A stretch of 6,037 nucleotides of DNA from an uncultured Deinococcales bacterium (GTDB taxonomy: Bacteria; Deinococcota; Deinococci; Deinococcales; Trueperaceae). Below are positions 5,153-6,037 of this stretch, one piece after another. The notes under the pieces were generated by a model. The model saw nothing but the letters and a program-made list of their open reading frames with translations. It ran no database searches and was not told the DNA's origin. The stretch spans positions 1-6,037 of the forward strand of contig CALGZD010000108.1 in NCBI GenBank assembly GCA_937934635.1, read 5' to 3'. A program made the translations under genes and the position numbers. Position 1 is the first letter of the stretch; each line of letters opens with the position of its first letter.

Positions 5153-6037
5153 CTATACTTCTAAAGTCACCCTAGCATCATCATCAAAAAGATGAACAGC
5201 ATCGGTCAGGCGCATAACACGAGATTCGTGACCCATGGAGATAGTGTTGGTTCTCGCACCACCTTTAAAGAAGCGCACACCCTTAAGGATGTCACCACTG
5301 GTGATGCCTGTAGCACTAAATACGATACTACTACCAGGTGCAAGGTCATTGGTTTTGTAAACATTTTCTGTTGAAGCGCCCATTGCATTTAAACGTTCTA
5401 GTTCAGAATCATTGCGTGGTTTAAAGCGTCCTTGAATCTCACCGCCCAAGCACTTCATGGCAGCAGCAGCAAGTACACCTTCGGGTGCGCCACCAGTACC
5501 CATGACAGCATGTACGTTTGTGCCACGTACCGCAGCAGAAAGCGCAGCGATGACATCGCCATCACCAATGAGCTTTACTCGTGCGCCAGCACTACGAACT
5601 TCACTAATCAAATTTTGGTGGCGGTCTCTATCTAGAATGACCACGGTGAGGTCTTCAACATTTCTATCTAAACTTTGGGCGATGCTGCTAAGGTTAGCAG
5701 CCACAGGCCAAGTGATGTCCACTTTACCCGCTGCAGGTGGTCCTACAATCAGTTTTTCCATGTAGGTATCTGGTGCTTTAAAAAGACCATCTTTTTCTGC
5801 TAACGCAATAACTGCCACAGCATTATTGACCATTCTTGCTGCGATGCTAGTTCCCTCCACAGGGTCAACAGCAATATCTACAGTCCATGAGCTTTCACGG
5901 GCTAGCCCGACTTTTTCACCAATAAAGAGCATTGGTGCTTCGTCACGCTCGCCTTCACCGATGACAATTTCACCATTAATATCTAACTCATTTAAGACAG
6001 TTCGCATGGCATCTACGCCAGCCTGATCAACTAAGTC
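5153..6037 (-). CDS. glpX: Class II fructose-1,6-bisphosphatase, 5' end outside the window
   Basis: The enzyme removes the 1-phosphate of fructose 1,6-bisphosphate in gluconeogenesis, using divalent metal in the cytoplasm. The visible 294 residues align with E. coli GlpX. They include [12 protein letters not shown] (6002-6037), [69 protein letters not shown] and [14 protein letters not shown]. The residues matching E. coli metal ligands Asp33, Glu57 and Asp85 are all present: the Asp coded at 6026-6028, the first Glu of GEGE, and the Asp of DPVEGT. The Glu of GGAPEG matches Glu213. The Met at 6005-6007 is internal, because conserved sequence continues upstream to the window edge. About 25-30 N-terminal residues are probably missing, judging from E. 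coli (336 residues). The gene ends in TAG at 5153-5155 and uses the adjacent bidirectional terminator. It appears intact and functional. Confidence 0.96.
   Translation of the reverse strand, partial: DLVDQAGVDAMRTVLNELDINGEIVIGEGERDEAPMLFIGEKVGLARESSWTVDIAVDPVEGTSIAARMVNNAVAVIALAEKDGLFKAPDTYMEKLIVGPPAAGKVDITWPVAANLSSIAQSLDRNVEDLTVVILDRDRHQNLISEVRSAGARVKLIGDGDVIAALSAAVRGTNVHAVMGTGGAPEGVLAAAAMKCLGGEIQGRFKPRNDSELERLNAMGASTENVYKTNDLAPGSSIVFSATGITSGDILKGVRFFKGGARTNTISMGHESRVMRLTDAVHLFDDDARVTLEV

Noticed and set aside
5457..5765. Plus-strand open frame opposite glpX
   Set aside because: The minus strand encodes a clear, conserved GlpX across this interval, so this is a shadow frame.

Overview
The window is AT-rich bacterial chromosomal DNA with four protein genes. 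They are translation initiation factor IF3 (infC, minus strand), a degenerate shikimate-dehydrogenase-like protein (plus), a large secreted phosphodiester glycosidase-family protein (plus), and the 3' part of a class II fructose-1,6-bisphosphatase (glpX, minus, cut by the right edge). No plasmid, phage, transposase or CRISPR signal was seen. The IF3 core resembles Thermus/Deinococcus IF3 as I remember those sequences. The glycosidase protein, with AMIN-like and NAGPA domains and an LDSGSS motif, also suggests a member of Deinococcota or a relative. The base composition is low for that phylum, so this placement is inference only.

Layout: 1-189 is non-coding DNA downstream of infC and holds two short tandem duplications. 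infC occupies 190-999 and probably starts at a rare AUA codon. From 1000 to 1620 lies a long divergent intergenic region with a candidate infC promoter about 360 bp upstream of its start, inverted repeats, and a candidate promoter plus a 14-codon micro-ORF leading into the AroE-like gene (1621-2421). That gene's stop codon is the first of seven TAAs in a 16-bp tandem array (2413-2519). The array ends against a candidate promoter for the glycosidase gene (2634-4877). A 275-bp convergent spacer, rich in inverted repeats and ending in a strong bidirectional terminator (5096-5132), separates that gene from glpX (5153 to beyond 6037).

The genes do not form an obvious pathway. infC and glpX are housekeeping genes for translation initiation and gluconeogenesis. 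The secreted protein probably acts on envelope or extracellular glycans. The AroE-like protein keeps the fold outline but lacks the catalytic Lys/Asp pair, so its role is unknown. I see no convincing new multi-gene system. The most noteworthy features are the stop-codon-containing tandem repeats at two gene ends, the AroE-like pseudoenzyme with its overlapping leader ORF, and the unusual IF3 ends.
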